6,869 nt of DNA from Spirochaetes bacterium ADurb.Bin110 (GTDB lineage Bacteria > Spirochaetota > Spirochaetia > Treponematales > Rectinemataceae): assembly GCA_002070755.1 (NCBI GenBank), contig MWDY01000053.1:1-6869 (forward strand), in the 5' to 3' direction. Every line of letters starts with the position of its first letter. Position 1 is the stretch's first letter. Under the pieces are notes generated by a model. It saw only the letters and a list, made by a program, of their open reading frames with translations. It did not search any database and had not been told where the DNA came from. Below, one piece after another: positions 1 to 6,730 of the stretch. A program made the translations under genes and the position numbers.

Positions 1-657
1 AGGGCTATAGTGAGAGTCAAGGGGAAAATGGCACATGGAGCGATGCCCTTGACAGGCATCAATCCCAATACTCGCCTAGCACGGATTATTCTCGCCTTCG
101 AGGAATATGAGAAACAGGAAAAAATTCGCTGTGGAGTAGATCCTTATCTAGGTTTGCCATCCATAACCTTTACTGTAATTCAATCTCCTCCAACCGGAAG
201 CCCTGCACAGCTCAATGTCATGCCGGCAGAGGCAATTGCTTATATCGACATTAGAACCACACCTGGACAGAAACATGAGATAGTAAAAGAAAAATTGCAG
301 AGCATTCTCGATAATCTTGCAGATAACGATCCTGATTTCAAAGCAGAACTGGAATTCATCGAAGATCGTCCTGTGGTTAGTATTTCGAAAGATGAGCCAA
401 TCGCAGCAATTTCAGCACAAGCATATAAGGATGTCACGGGGAAAAATCCGATATGGAATGGGGTTCCCGGTGCAACCGATGGGACATTTCTAAGTGCATG
501 GAAAAATATTCCTTGTATCGTCAATGGTCCTGGACCTCGCCATATACCTCATCAGATTGATGAATATGTAGAAATAGATGAAGCATACGAATGCGCAAAG
601 ATCTATGCATTGACTGTTTCTCGATTTCTTGCTCCAAAATCGATTGATAATCCCTAG
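1..657 (+). CDS. M20 family metallopeptidase/deacylase (ArgE/DapE/ACY1/CPG2-like), 5' truncated by window edge
   Basis: The frame is open from base 1 and the true start lies outside the window; the GTG at 10 is only an internal codon. The visible 218 residues cover the dimerisation (lid) domain and the end of the catalytic domain. GKMAHGAMP near residues 8-16 is the lid-domain motif whose His, in dimeric M20 enzymes, reaches the partner's active site. QLNVMPAEAIAYIDIR near 70-85 is the typical strand returning to the catalytic domain. GATDG near 157-161 and PHQIDEYVEID near 183-193 carry the substrate-loop Asp and the last metal-ligand His (codon 550-552). The first metal ligands (HxD and the Glu-Glu pair) should lie upstream and cannot be checked. 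The family hydrolyses N-acyl-amino acids, succinyl-diaminopimelate or C-terminal peptide bonds with one or two zinc ions in the cytoplasm. The livG-like gene follows after 23 bases, so co-transcription with the importer is likely. Exact substrate unknown. Confidence 0.9.
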   Translation, partial: RAIVRVKGKMAHGAMPLTGINPNTRLARIILAFEEYEKQEKIRCGVDPYLGLPSITFTVIQSPPTGSPAQLNVMPAEAIAYIDIRTTPGQKHEIVKEKLQSILDNLADNDPDFKAELEFIEDRPVVSISKDEPIAAISAQAYKDVTGKNPIWNGVPGATDGTFLSAWKNIPCIVNGPGPRHIPHQIDEYVEIDEAYECAKIYALTVSRFLAPKSIDNP

Positions 658-680
658 AAATCTTTATTAAAGGATTGATT

Positions 681-1436
681 ATGCTGAAGATAAGTGGCTT
701 ATCCAAAAGTTTCGGTGCCCTGCAAGCCTTAGATAAAGTTGACATTGAGATCAAAGAAGGAGAGATCCATGGAATAATCGGGCCAAATGGCTCTGGGAAG
801 ACCACTCTTTTCAATTGCATAACAGGGGTTCTAAAGCCCAATGAAGGGAAAATCATTTTTAAGGGTGAAGACATTACTGGTCTAAAGCCAAATATAATTG
901 CAAATAAAGGGATCCATCGGACATTTCAAGCGGGCAAATTGGTTTCGAATCTTACGGTGCTCGAGAATATAATGTGTGGCGTTCAAGACCCTTTATGCAA
1001 ATCTTTGAAGGATACAATGATTCGATTGCCTTTTACTCAATCCAAGAGAGAAAAGGAAATCCGGGGAAAGGCTGAAAGCATAGCTGAGTTTGTAGGACTT
1101 GTCGATTCGATTAATAGATGGGCTACTGATCTTGTTTGGACAGAGCGACAGCTTGTTCAAATAGCGCGCGCGCTTATCAATGAACCGGTACTGCTCTTGC
1201 TCGATGAACCTGCATCGGGGATGGGATCGCTTGAAATCGAAAAAATGGAAGAGATTATTCGGAAAATACGAGAAATGGGCATAACGATTGTGGTGGTGAG
1301 CCATGAGGTAAAAATGCTAATGAATCTATCCGAAATTGTTACCGTGCTCAGCTTTGGGCAAAAAATTGCCGAGGATATCCCAGAGATTATTCAAAAGGAT
1401 CCTCGAGTATTGGAGGCATACCTTGGAACAAGATAG
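681..1436 (+). CDS. livG: LivG-like ABC transporter ATP-binding protein with a degenerate signature motif
   Basis: One of the two ATPase subunits of a HAAT-type importer, on the cytoplasmic face; 251 residues, normal for LivG. Visible motifs: Walker A GPNGSGKTT at 34-42, Q-loop Gln83 in HRTFQ, Walker B ending LLLLDEP with Asp175 and Glu176, switch His208 in VVVSHE, and the LivG-typical C-terminal VLEAYLG. The ABC signature is unusual. Where LivG proteins normally have LSYGQ or LSGGQ followed by RRLEIARAL, this protein reads LVWTERQLVQIARAL (151-165), so the Ser and both Gly are replaced. Everything else is intact and the gene has no frameshift, so it looks functional but asymmetric. ATG 681 is chosen because AAAGGA (669-674) sits 6 bases before it; the in-frame TTG at 675 directly abuts that site and has no spacing. 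The substrate is set by the binding protein and permeases, not by this subunit. Confidence 0.93.
   Translation: MLKISGLSKSFGALQALDKVDIEIKEGEIHGIIGPNGSGKTTLFNCITGVLKPNEGKIIFKGEDITGLKPNIIANKGIHRTFQAGKLVSNLTVLENIMCGVQDPLCKSLKDTMIRLPFTQSKREKEIRGKAESIAEFVGLVDSINRWATDLVWTERQLVQIARALINEPVLLLLDEPASGMGSLEIEKMEEIIRKIREMGITIVVVSHEVKMLMNLSEIVTVLSFGQKIAEDIPEIIQKDPRVLEAYLGTR
1412..1416 (+). promoter_or_regulatory. GGAGG, possible ribosome binding site for an alternative TTG start of livF
   Basis: GGAGG inside the end of livG lies 6 bases before TTG 1423, which is in the livF frame. It competes with AAAGG (1455-1459) before ATG 1465. It also lies within the codons for the conserved C-terminal LEAYLG of LivG, so selection on that protein could explain it. 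Confidence 0.4.
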
Positions 1437-1464
1437 CACCTTGGCTAGCGAAAAAAAGGCGCCT

Positions 1465-2163
1465 ATGCTCATTGTCGAGGAAATCTCAGTATCATATGGA
1501 CATATACAAGCCTTGAAGAAAATATCTATCGAAGTATATCCGCAGGAAATCGTGGTGCTTATTGGAGCTAATGGAGCAGGAAAAACGACACTCCTGTCAT
1601 CTATACTTGGAGTAAAAGCGCCGAACACAGGGAAGGTGGTCTTTGAAGGAAAGAGGATTGACAAAAACTCTGTGGATAAAAATGTCAGGGCTGGTCTTTG
1701 CTTGGTCCCCGAAGGACGAGGAGTATTCGCCTCGATGTCGGTACTGGACAATCTGTTGCTTGGAGCTCATCACAACCTTGCAAACAAAGATAAGAATCTT
1801 GAGCGTGTTTATGAATGGTTCCCTATTCTAAGAAAGAGAAAGGATCAGATAGCAAGGACACTTTCAGGTGGCGAGCGACAGATGCTTGCCATAGCGAGAG
1901 CCCTGATGTCGGATCCCAAATTGATAATGATCGATGAACCATCGCTTGGGCTGGCACCGATAATTGTCAACGATATTTTCGACATTCTCGTCTCATTGAA
2001 TAGAGAAGGATATACGGTGCTATTGGCTGAGCAGAACGCATTCAAAGCGCTTAAGTGTGCTAACAGAGGATATGTCCTCGAAACGGGCACGATTTCGCTA
2101 TCCGGCCCTTCTTCTCAGCTCTTAAATGATCCAGGTGTAAAAGCAGCATATCTAGGAGCATGA
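1465..2163 (+). CDS. livF: LivF-like ABC transporter ATP-binding protein
   Basis: Second ATPase subunit, expected to pair with the LivG-like protein under LivH/LivM. With ATG 1465 it is 232 residues, close to the usual LivF length. Motifs: Walker A GANGAGKTT at 34-42, the LivF-typical VPEGRGVF with Glu83 at the Q-loop position, a perfect LSGGERQ signature at 133-139, Walker B LIMIDEP (Asp157, Glu158), and LLAEQN with Gln190 in place of the switch His. That last substitution is normal for LivF. The protein ends with the family tail AAYLG. The start is uncertain. ATG 1465 has AAAGG 5 bases upstream and lies past the livG stop. TTG 1423 has GGAGG (1412-1416) 6 bases upstream, would add 14 hydrophilic residues and would overlap livG by 14 bases. 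That GGAGG, however, also encodes the conserved LEA of LivG, so it may be coincidental. The gene overlaps the next reading frame at its stop. Confidence 0.93.
   Translation: MLIVEEISVSYGHIQALKKISIEVYPQEIVVLIGANGAGKTTLLSSILGVKAPNTGKVVFEGKRIDKNSVDKNVRAGLCLVPEGRGVFASMSVLDNLLLGAHHNLANKDKNLERVYEWFPILRKRKDQIARTLSGGERQMLAIARALMSDPKLIMIDEPSLGLAPIIVNDIFDILVSLNREGYTVLLAEQNAFKALKCANRGYVLETGTISLSGPSSQLLNDPGVKAAYLGA
2153..2158 (+). promoter_or_regulatory. Ribosome binding site deciding the livH start
   Basis: TAGGAG at the end of livF is 7 bases from ATG 2166 but only 1 base from ATG 2160. The spacing favours 2166 as the start even though 2160 overlaps the livF TGA in an ATGA arrangement. Confidence 0.65.
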
Positions 2164-2165
2164 AT

Positions 2166-3050
2166 ATGCAAGTTTTTATTGCGCAGATATTGAACGGTCT
2201 TTCAATTGGAAGCGTATATATGCTTTTGGCCACAGCTTTTAATCTTCTTCTTCTTGTAGCGATGATAATTCATTTTTCCTATCCTCAAGTCGTTGTATTT
2301 TGTATGTACATTATCTGGTTGGTACTTAAAATTACCAATAACAATGTATTTTTTGGAATCCTAGCGGGAGTTTGTTCTGCAATATTATTCAATATTATCA
2401 GTGCGCCGCTTTTTCAAAAAATCATGAAAAATAGAGAAGAAGTCGATATAAATGCAACAATGGTTCTCTCAATGGCCATAGGGTGGATAATTACGGATGT
2501 TCTTTCACATGCATTCAATAATGGACTTCCGATCCAATTTCCAGAAGAAATTACTGGCAGCAAGCCTTTGTTCAGAGTCGGCTTGATTAGCATCCTACCC
2601 GGTCAGGTCTTGGCATTGACTATCGGAATCATTGTTGTAGCCGGATTTTTCCTTCTGCTCTACAAAACCAAGACAGGAAGGGCTTTCAGAGCAATTGCGG
2701 AAGATCCAGCTGGTGCAAAACTTGTAGGTATTCCTTTGGTAAAAACGGGATTTCAAAGCTATGCGCTCTCGGGGGCTTTAGGCGGGCTGACTGCGGTACT
2801 ATTGATAATGCTTTTCCATTCTGCATCTCCGGGCCTAGGAGAGCAGGTATCACATAAAGTCTTGGCAGTATCTATAGTCGCGGGTCTTGGCAATCTAGTC
2901 GGCGGTTTAGTCGTAGGGTTAGCTCTTGGTATTCTTGAAGCGCTTGTCCAAGGATATATTTCTGGAAACTGGTCGAATGCCATTGCGTTTGTAGTCATGC
3001 TTATAATGATTTTGGTCAAACCGAAAGGCTTGTTTGGCGTCAAGGTATAG
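2166..3050 (+). CDS. livH: LivH-like ABC transporter permease, divergent N-terminal motif
   Basis: Inner-membrane permease subunit of the HAAT family, about 294 residues, usual LivH length, with roughly eight hydrophobic segments. The N-terminus QILNGLSIGSVYMLLA is the classical LivH opening. The cytoplasmic coupling loop is clear: GRAFRAIAEDPAGAKLVGI at about 171-189, followed by the usual YALSGALGGLTAVL. The C-terminus ends with VKPKGLFG, as in the family. Unusually, the segment where LivH proteins normally have NFAHG followed by a GAY-type motif reads HFSYPQVVVFCMY (36-48). The start is ATG 2166 because TAGGAG (2153-2158) is 7 bases upstream; ATG 2160, which forms an ATGA overlap with the livF stop, is only 1 base from that site. 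Either way it is translationally coupled to livF. It should form a heterodimer with the LivM-like protein encoded next. Confidence 0.93.
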   Translation: MQVFIAQILNGLSIGSVYMLLATAFNLLLLVAMIIHFSYPQVVVFCMYIIWLVLKITNNNVFFGILAGVCSAILFNIISAPLFQKIMKNREEVDINATMVLSMAIGWIITDVLSHAFNNGLPIQFPEEITGSKPLFRVGLISILPGQVLALTIGIIVVAGFFLLLYKTKTGRAFRAIAEDPAGAKLVGIPLVKTGFQSYALSGALGGLTAVLLIMLFHSASPGLGEQVSHKVLAVSIVAGLGNLVGGLVVGLALGILEALVQGYISGNWSNAIAFVVMLIMILVKPKGLFGVKV

Positions 3051-3059
3051 GAGGAGCGC

Positions 3060-3965
3060 ATGCCACTTTCGCTCTATTACTTTCTTTCGATTACGGCAGT
3101 GAATATATTGATGAGCTGGGCTCTATATGTGCCATATAGAGTCACGCAGTTGCATTTTATTACCATCGCAAACATGATGATTTCTGGATATCTAGCGGGA
3201 TATTTGGTTTTACATGCTCATGTTCCTTTTGTATGGGCTCTTCTGATAGGTTTTGCAGTAGGGGGCATCATAGGCTTTATTGTATCCTTATTCATAGGTG
3301 ATGCGCCAACATTTTCTGTTGTCATCGTAGGATTTACTTCTATTTATATTACAAGAACACTTGTAGAGAATTTGCCGATAATAGGTGGAACAATGGGAAT
3401 GTTTGGCCTTCCCAATATAGGTGGCAATCCAGTGGCGCATCGATGGATAATTCTATGCATCTTGTATGGGCTTGTTATTCTTTGCGGCTTTCTTATCTAT
3501 CGATTCGATCATTCCAGCATTGGGCGCGCAGCTTCTGCGGTATTTGTAGATAAAGAATTGGCAGCGTCGCTTGGAATAGATATTAAGAAACTTGGCATAT
3601 TGCTTCAAACATTCAGTTGTACGCTTGCCGGTGGAGTAGGCGTTCTATATGGCTTTATCTATAGAAGTTTTCATCTGGATTTCTTCAGTTTTGCCTTGAT
3701 AGGTGTCTTTATGACGGTTCTTTTCGTGGGTGGATATTCCACTCAATGGGGTCCGCTCATTGCCGCTCCAATTCTTTATGGTTTGCCGTTATTTTTTCCA
3801 CCAGAAGTTCAATCTTGGCGTATAGTAATATATGGATTGCTCCTTATTCTTGTTCTAGAATTGAAACCAGAAGGCTTCATAACCAGGAAGTTTGTTCATT
3901 CCTTGGGTTTATCCTTCTCGCAAAAGCGAGGAAAGGAAATATATATTAAGGAGGACAGGCAATGA
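3060..3965 (+). CDS. livM: LivM-like ABC transporter permease
   Basis: Second membrane permease of the importer, 301 residues, shorter than many LivM proteins, which often exceed 320. It has several hydrophobic helices. The family landmarks are IIGGTMGMFGLPNI at about 109-122 (the periplasmic GGxxGLFGIP-type motif) and the cytoplasmic coupling loop GRAASAVFVDKELAASLGIDIKK at about 155-177, followed by LAGGVGVLYG. The C-terminal LELKPEGF matches the usual xxPxGL/GF ending. The N-terminal part (YRVTQLHFITIANMMISGYLAGYL) only loosely matches the usual G-LSLGHAAFMGIGAY-type motif, in line with the divergent LivH. AGGAGG (3049-3054) is 5 bases before ATG 3060, and 9 bases separate this gene from the livH stop. 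The last four bases overlap the binding protein gene (ATGA at 3962-3965), so the two are translationally coupled. Confidence 0.92.
   Translation: MPLSLYYFLSITAVNILMSWALYVPYRVTQLHFITIANMMISGYLAGYLVLHAHVPFVWALLIGFAVGGIIGFIVSLFIGDAPTFSVVIVGFTSIYITRTLVENLPIIGGTMGMFGLPNIGGNPVAHRWIILCILYGLVILCGFLIYRFDHSSIGRAASAVFVDKELAASLGIDIKKLGILLQTFSCTLAGGVGVLYGFIYRSFHLDFFSFALIGVFMTVLFVGGYSTQWGPLIAAPILYGLPLFFPPEVQSWRIVIYGLLLILVLELKPEGFITRKFVHSLGLSFSQKRGKEIYIKEDRQ
3947..3954 (+). promoter_or_regulatory. Near-ideal Shine-Dalgarno for the binding protein gene
   Basis: TAAGGAGG lies inside the end of livM, 7 bases before ATG 3962. It is the longest match to the 16S rRNA 3' end among the genes of the operon. This fits the known need for a molar excess of periplasmic binding protein over the membrane complex. 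Confidence 0.85.
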
Positions 3966-5122
3966 AAAGACTCGTTGCTGCATTGTTGCTAATTCTTTCG
4001 GCTGTGAGTTTTGGCTTTAGCCAAACAAAAGTTTTGGTGGATGAATGGAAGATTCCATTTCTCAATTGTCTAACTGGTCCTATTGCGGCAATTGGCGAAT
4101 TCCTGCAATGGGGAGCGAATTATGCGGCCAATGAAATAAATGCTGCAGGCGGTATTGCAGGAAAGCCTGTCAGGGTAATTCCTGTCGATACAGGCAATGA
4201 TCCTCAGAAAGGTTCAGTTGAGATGGCACGCATTGTCAAGGATAGCCTTGTGGCCATGGGACCTGTTCCCGAGCCTGTAATCTTGGCAGCCATGCCGATA
4301 GCAGTAGAAAATCAGATGATGTCCATAACTGCGACAACTTCCTATGAATATGCCGTACAATTTTTCCCTTGGACTGTTTCATGGTTTCCGCCCACACTGG
4401 ATAGATTGCCACCATTGGTCGCTGGCTGGGCAAAGCAATTCAACGATCTAAAGCAGGTTGTGCAATTTATCGAGCCCTATGGTCCATGGCCAGGCATGGC
4501 TGCTGCGCATAGCAAAGCGCTCACAAGTCTTAATATTAAGGAATTAAAAGCAATCGAGGTTCCTACCGACGCCGTCACTTTTGGCCCACTTGTGGTAAGG
4601 GCTCTAGATCAGAAACCTGATGGAATAATTCTCGTTTGCAATGCCGAGAAAGCTGCAAAGATCATCAAGGAACTAAAGAGCCGTGGCTGGACAAAGATGA
4701 ACCATATCTTGGTTTTCTCGAGTGCTGATGATGCACAGCTATACTCTACAGGTGGAGCAGATTTGAATGGTGTCCAAGTCTATAACTACCTCAACCTAGA
4801 AGTATCCAATCCTCGCTGGGACAAATTCAAAGCAGCGTTTGCGAAAGATCACAATGGCCAGATGCCCTTCTCGCTATCGCCGAATTACTATGATGCACTC
4901 TATATGATCAAGGAAGCAATCGAGAAGACAGGAGTCACAGGAGATCCAAAGAAACTCAAAGAAGAGCGCAAGAAGATTGCCGATTACTGTGCAAATGTAA
5001 AGGGCTTTAAAGGTCTACTCTATGAATGGGACATGAAGGATGGAGTGCCTACAAATAAGCCCTCCTATGTATTCGAAATCCAGAATGGGGTAAAACAATT
5101 CGTGCTTGAGGTCAGGCAATAA
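3962..5122 (+). CDS. Periplasmic substrate-binding protein of the HAAT (LivJ/LivK, Peripla_BP_6) type
   Basis: Captures the ligand in the periplasm and delivers it to LivH/LivM. The 386 residues begin with MKRLVAALLLILSAVSFGFS, a classical signal peptide with cleavage probably near residue 20/21 and no lipobox Cys. The mature part follows the type 1 periplasmic-binding fold. PFLNCLTGPIAAIGEFLQWG (32-51) matches the ligand-contacting first loop. INAAGGIAGKPV (59-70) is the family hallmark, and ENQMMSITATTS (116-127) matches the usual 'iPmisp-sat' strand. Later segments show KIIKELKSRGW and DLNGVQVYN. An aromatic-rich stretch FFPWTVSWFPP (134-144) and PYGPWPG lie where the lobes should meet, hinting at a ligand other than plain leucine, but this is speculative. 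It is the last gene of the operon, overlapping livM by ATGA, and is followed 33 bases later by a strong terminator. The symbol is left blank because the ligand is unknown. Confidence 0.93.
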   Translation: MKRLVAALLLILSAVSFGFSQTKVLVDEWKIPFLNCLTGPIAAIGEFLQWGANYAANEINAAGGIAGKPVRVIPVDTGNDPQKGSVEMARIVKDSLVAMGPVPEPVILAAMPIAVENQMMSITATTSYEYAVQFFPWTVSWFPPTLDRLPPLVAGWAKQFNDLKQVVQFIEPYGPWPGMAAAHSKALTSLNIKELKAIEVPTDAVTFGPLVVRALDQKPDGIILVCNAEKAAKIIKELKSRGWTKMNHILVFSSADDAQLYSTGGADLNGVQVYNYLNLEVSNPRWDKFKAAFAKDHNGQMPFSLSPNYYDALYMIKEAIEKTGVTGDPKKLKEERKKIADYCANVKGFKGLLYEWDMKDGVPTNKPSYVFEIQNGVKQFVLEVRQ

Positions 5123-5155
5123 AAAAAGTAGTCCATCAGAGAATATGACTGAATT

Positions 5156-5189
5156 AAAAGGGGGCGCCGCGCATGCGGCGCCCCCTTTT
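5156..5189. terminator. Bidirectional rho-independent terminator between convergent genes
   Basis: GGGGGCGCCGC (5160-5170) pairs perfectly with GCGGCGCCCCC (5175-5185) around a GCAT loop. AAAA (5156-5159) and TTTT (5186-5189) extend the stem to 15 base pairs and give a T tract on whichever strand is read. It sits 33 bases after the binding protein stop and 36 bases after the stop of the opposing C45 gene, so it can end both transcripts. It is far more GC-rich than its surroundings. Confidence 0.93.
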
Positions 5190-5224
5190 CGTAAGATTAT
5201 GCTTTTTTCTAAACTTCTCCGCTT

Positions 5225-6643
5225 TTAGTACCTATTCAATTCCTCGAAGAGATTAAAATGCACATATGGTCCCCTCTGAGCAGGGAAATCGCTCATTGCA
5301 ATTCTAAAGTCACCATTCAGCGGAGTGGCAATCATGCTCCATAAATTTCCAGTATGGGCTACAACAGATGTTTCAAGATTACTTTTATAGACCTTGACCT
5401 TTTCGGCAAATGTAGTGGGGGCAGCCCAAAAAGCAATAGTATTGCCATCATTTCGTGCTTTGGGAGCTGTCTCCCAATCTCGCAATTCGCCGGTATCTGG
5501 ATTATGGCGATCGCTCAGTATTTCTATACCGTTTTCCATGGTGATTTCCCCATAGAGTTCACTCAGCAATTTTTCATATTGCCTAAACCTTCCTGTTGCG
5601 GAAAGGTAAGGATTTGATTTATCTCTGAGACTCTCTTGCCATGATTCGATACTGCTTATGTCCTTGAGACAGAATGCAAGCTTTTGCCCTTCTACGAGAT
5701 TCTCTCCTTGATATTCCATCCAACCTGGATAGCAATTGTAATGATTTGTTGTCCATAAGATATCTAGCTTGTAAGGTCGCCTAAAAGCTATTTGCTTTGC
5801 GTTTGTTTCGATCACAATGGCTCTTTGAGTCTTTGCGTCTCCCACATGGTAGTTGATTCCGGTACATCTTGGATATACAGTGAGGATATTTAGAGCATCA
5901 TCTACTCTGCTTGCATTCTGCAATATCAAACGTGAGAGCACGCCAATGCCACATCCTCGCATTGTTTCATAGACCGAGGGGCTGTATTGGGTCATCATTT
6001 CAATGCCGTTCTCGTTTATGCCTCCATCTATCGCAATCATTCCAGGGTGTGAGACATTTGCATGCCCTAATCCATTATCGGGATCGCATACCACCAACAT
6101 TCTTCCTTCAAGAATGCCTGGCAGATTTAGGTTGTCCATGTTTTTCCCGAATATGAATGCTCCATCTCGAGTAGCTTCTCCCCAAGCAGAGAAGCTTGAG
6201 CATCCAATAGGATATTTTTGCCTCTCGAAGATTTGAGCTTGGTTGCTACTATTTGGGTGTGCGAAAAAGCACCAAGAATCGTACATAGTATTCCAGAGAA
6301 GAATATCATGTAGATCGAGTTGCGATCCGGTCTTTGCTAAAGCATCTGCTATACCCGCCATTTCTTCCCTAAACTCAGGAGGAATGAATCCTTCAGCTTC
6401 TCGCTCGCCCTGTCTAAGTCTCTCGAATCCTTCCTCAAAGCTACAACCCTGGTTATAAGCTACGACAGCAGCTGCACCAGTTAAGCCTTTTATTATTGTT
6501 TCAGTTATTTGTTTTGAAAGAAGGATACCATGTTGATATCCACGCTCATAAGGTGATCCTTTTATGTGCAGAACCAGAATACCATTTTTCAGCTCAAGAT
6601 ATCCTTTTCCATATCTATCGATTACATGATCTTCTTGCTTAAT
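5225..6643 (-). CDS. Peptidase C45 / acyl-CoA:6-APA acyltransferase-like Ntn hydrolase, probable ATT start
   Basis: About 472 residues if started at ATT 6643. C45-type enzymes cut or transfer acyl groups at amide bonds. They mature by self-cleavage before a Cys that becomes the N-terminal nucleophile. Visible here: GSPYERGYQHG (29-39), the family's N-terminal motif; IGCSSFSAWGEAT with Gly147-Cys148 as the predicted cleavage and catalytic site (Cys codon 6202-6200); GKNMDN (166-171); INENGIEMM near 209; GINYHVGDA near 262; TTNHYN near 298; and GNLWSMIATP near the end. The first ATG (6361) would remove about 94 residues including GSPYERGYQHG, so it is not the real start. No ATG, GTG or TTG occurs in frame between 6361 and the upstream stop (6664-6662). 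GGAGG (6656-6652) is 8 bases from ATT 6643 and 5 from ATC 6646; CTG 6592 behind AAAAGGA is a weaker option. No signal peptide, so probably cytoplasmic. Substrate unknown. Confidence 0.85.
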   Translation of the reverse strand: MKQEDHVIDRYGKGYLELKNGILVLHIKGSPYERGYQHGILLSKQITETIIKGLTGAAAVVAYNQGCSFEEGFERLRQGEREAEGFIPPEFREEMAGIADALAKTGSQLDLHDILLWNTMYDSWCFFAHPNSSNQAQIFERQKYPIGCSSFSAWGEATRDGAFIFGKNMDNLNLPGILEGRMLVVCDPDNGLGHANVSHPGMIAIDGGINENGIEMMTQYSPSVYETMRGCGIGVLSRLILQNASRVDDALNILTVYPRCTGINYHVGDAKTQRAIVIETNAKQIAFRRPYKLDILWTTNHYNCYPGWMEYQGENLVEGQKLAFCLKDISSIESWQESLRDKSNPYLSATGRFRQYEKLLSELYGEITMENGIEILSDRHNPDTGELRDWETAPKARNDGNTIAFWAAPTTFAEKVKVYKSNLETSVVAHTGNLWSMIATPLNGDFRIAMSDFPAQRGPYVHFNLFEELNRY

Positions 6644-6730
6644 GATTGAACCCTCCGATAGTTATAAATAGGGCTAAGCGAAAAGAGCTGACTTTCTTGC
6701 CTGCTTATTTCCCTTAGAATATTAGCAGAT
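6644..6730 (-). other. Intergenic spacer between the S58-like gene tail and the C45 gene
   Basis: About 85 bases on the - strand between the TAA of the upstream gene and the C45 start. It holds the GGAGG above and a TATAAC (6666-6661) that looks like a -10 box. That box has no convincing -35 and lies so close to the ribosome site that a transcript from it would have almost no leader. No hairpin terminator is seen, so read-through from the upstream gene is the simpler explanation for C45 expression. Confidence 0.5.
6652..6656 (-). promoter_or_regulatory. Ribosome binding site pointing to a non-AUG start of the C45 gene
   Basis: On the - strand GGAGG is followed 8 bases later by an in-frame ATT and 5 bases later by an in-frame ATC. 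No standard start codon lies within reach in this frame. Its position directly before conserved N-terminal C45 sequence supports it as the real initiation site. Confidence 0.65.

Noticed and set aside
1162..1172. Alternating GCGCGCGC run in livG
   Set aside because: It encodes the conserved IARAL of the ATPase and is too short to suggest Z-DNA or a repeat of interest.
993..1304. Antisense open frames of 60-140 codons opposite the Liv genes and within the C45 gene
   Set aside because: They lie fully opposite or inside well-supported genes, have no recognisable domains and are expected shadows of coding sequence.
5123..5155. A-rich stretch AAAAAAA after the binding protein stop as a separate regulatory element
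   Set aside because: No pairing partner or motif; it is just the short leader into the terminator.
5225..6361. C45 gene starting at ATG 6361 (378 residues)
   Set aside because: It would cut off conserved N-terminal family sequence that is encoded in the same open frame upstream, and no GGAGG-like site is well placed before it other than purine-rich coding sequence.
6622..6627. ATG immediately followed by TAA on the - strand just after the proposed C45 start (a start-stop element)
   Set aside because: It is out of the C45 frame and about 24 bases from the GGAGG, too far for efficient initiation; most likely a by-product of the codons for H-V-I.
6661..6666. TATAAC as a -10 promoter element for the C45 gene
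   Set aside because: No recognisable -35 lies 16-18 bases upstream, and transcription would start at or within the ribosome binding site.
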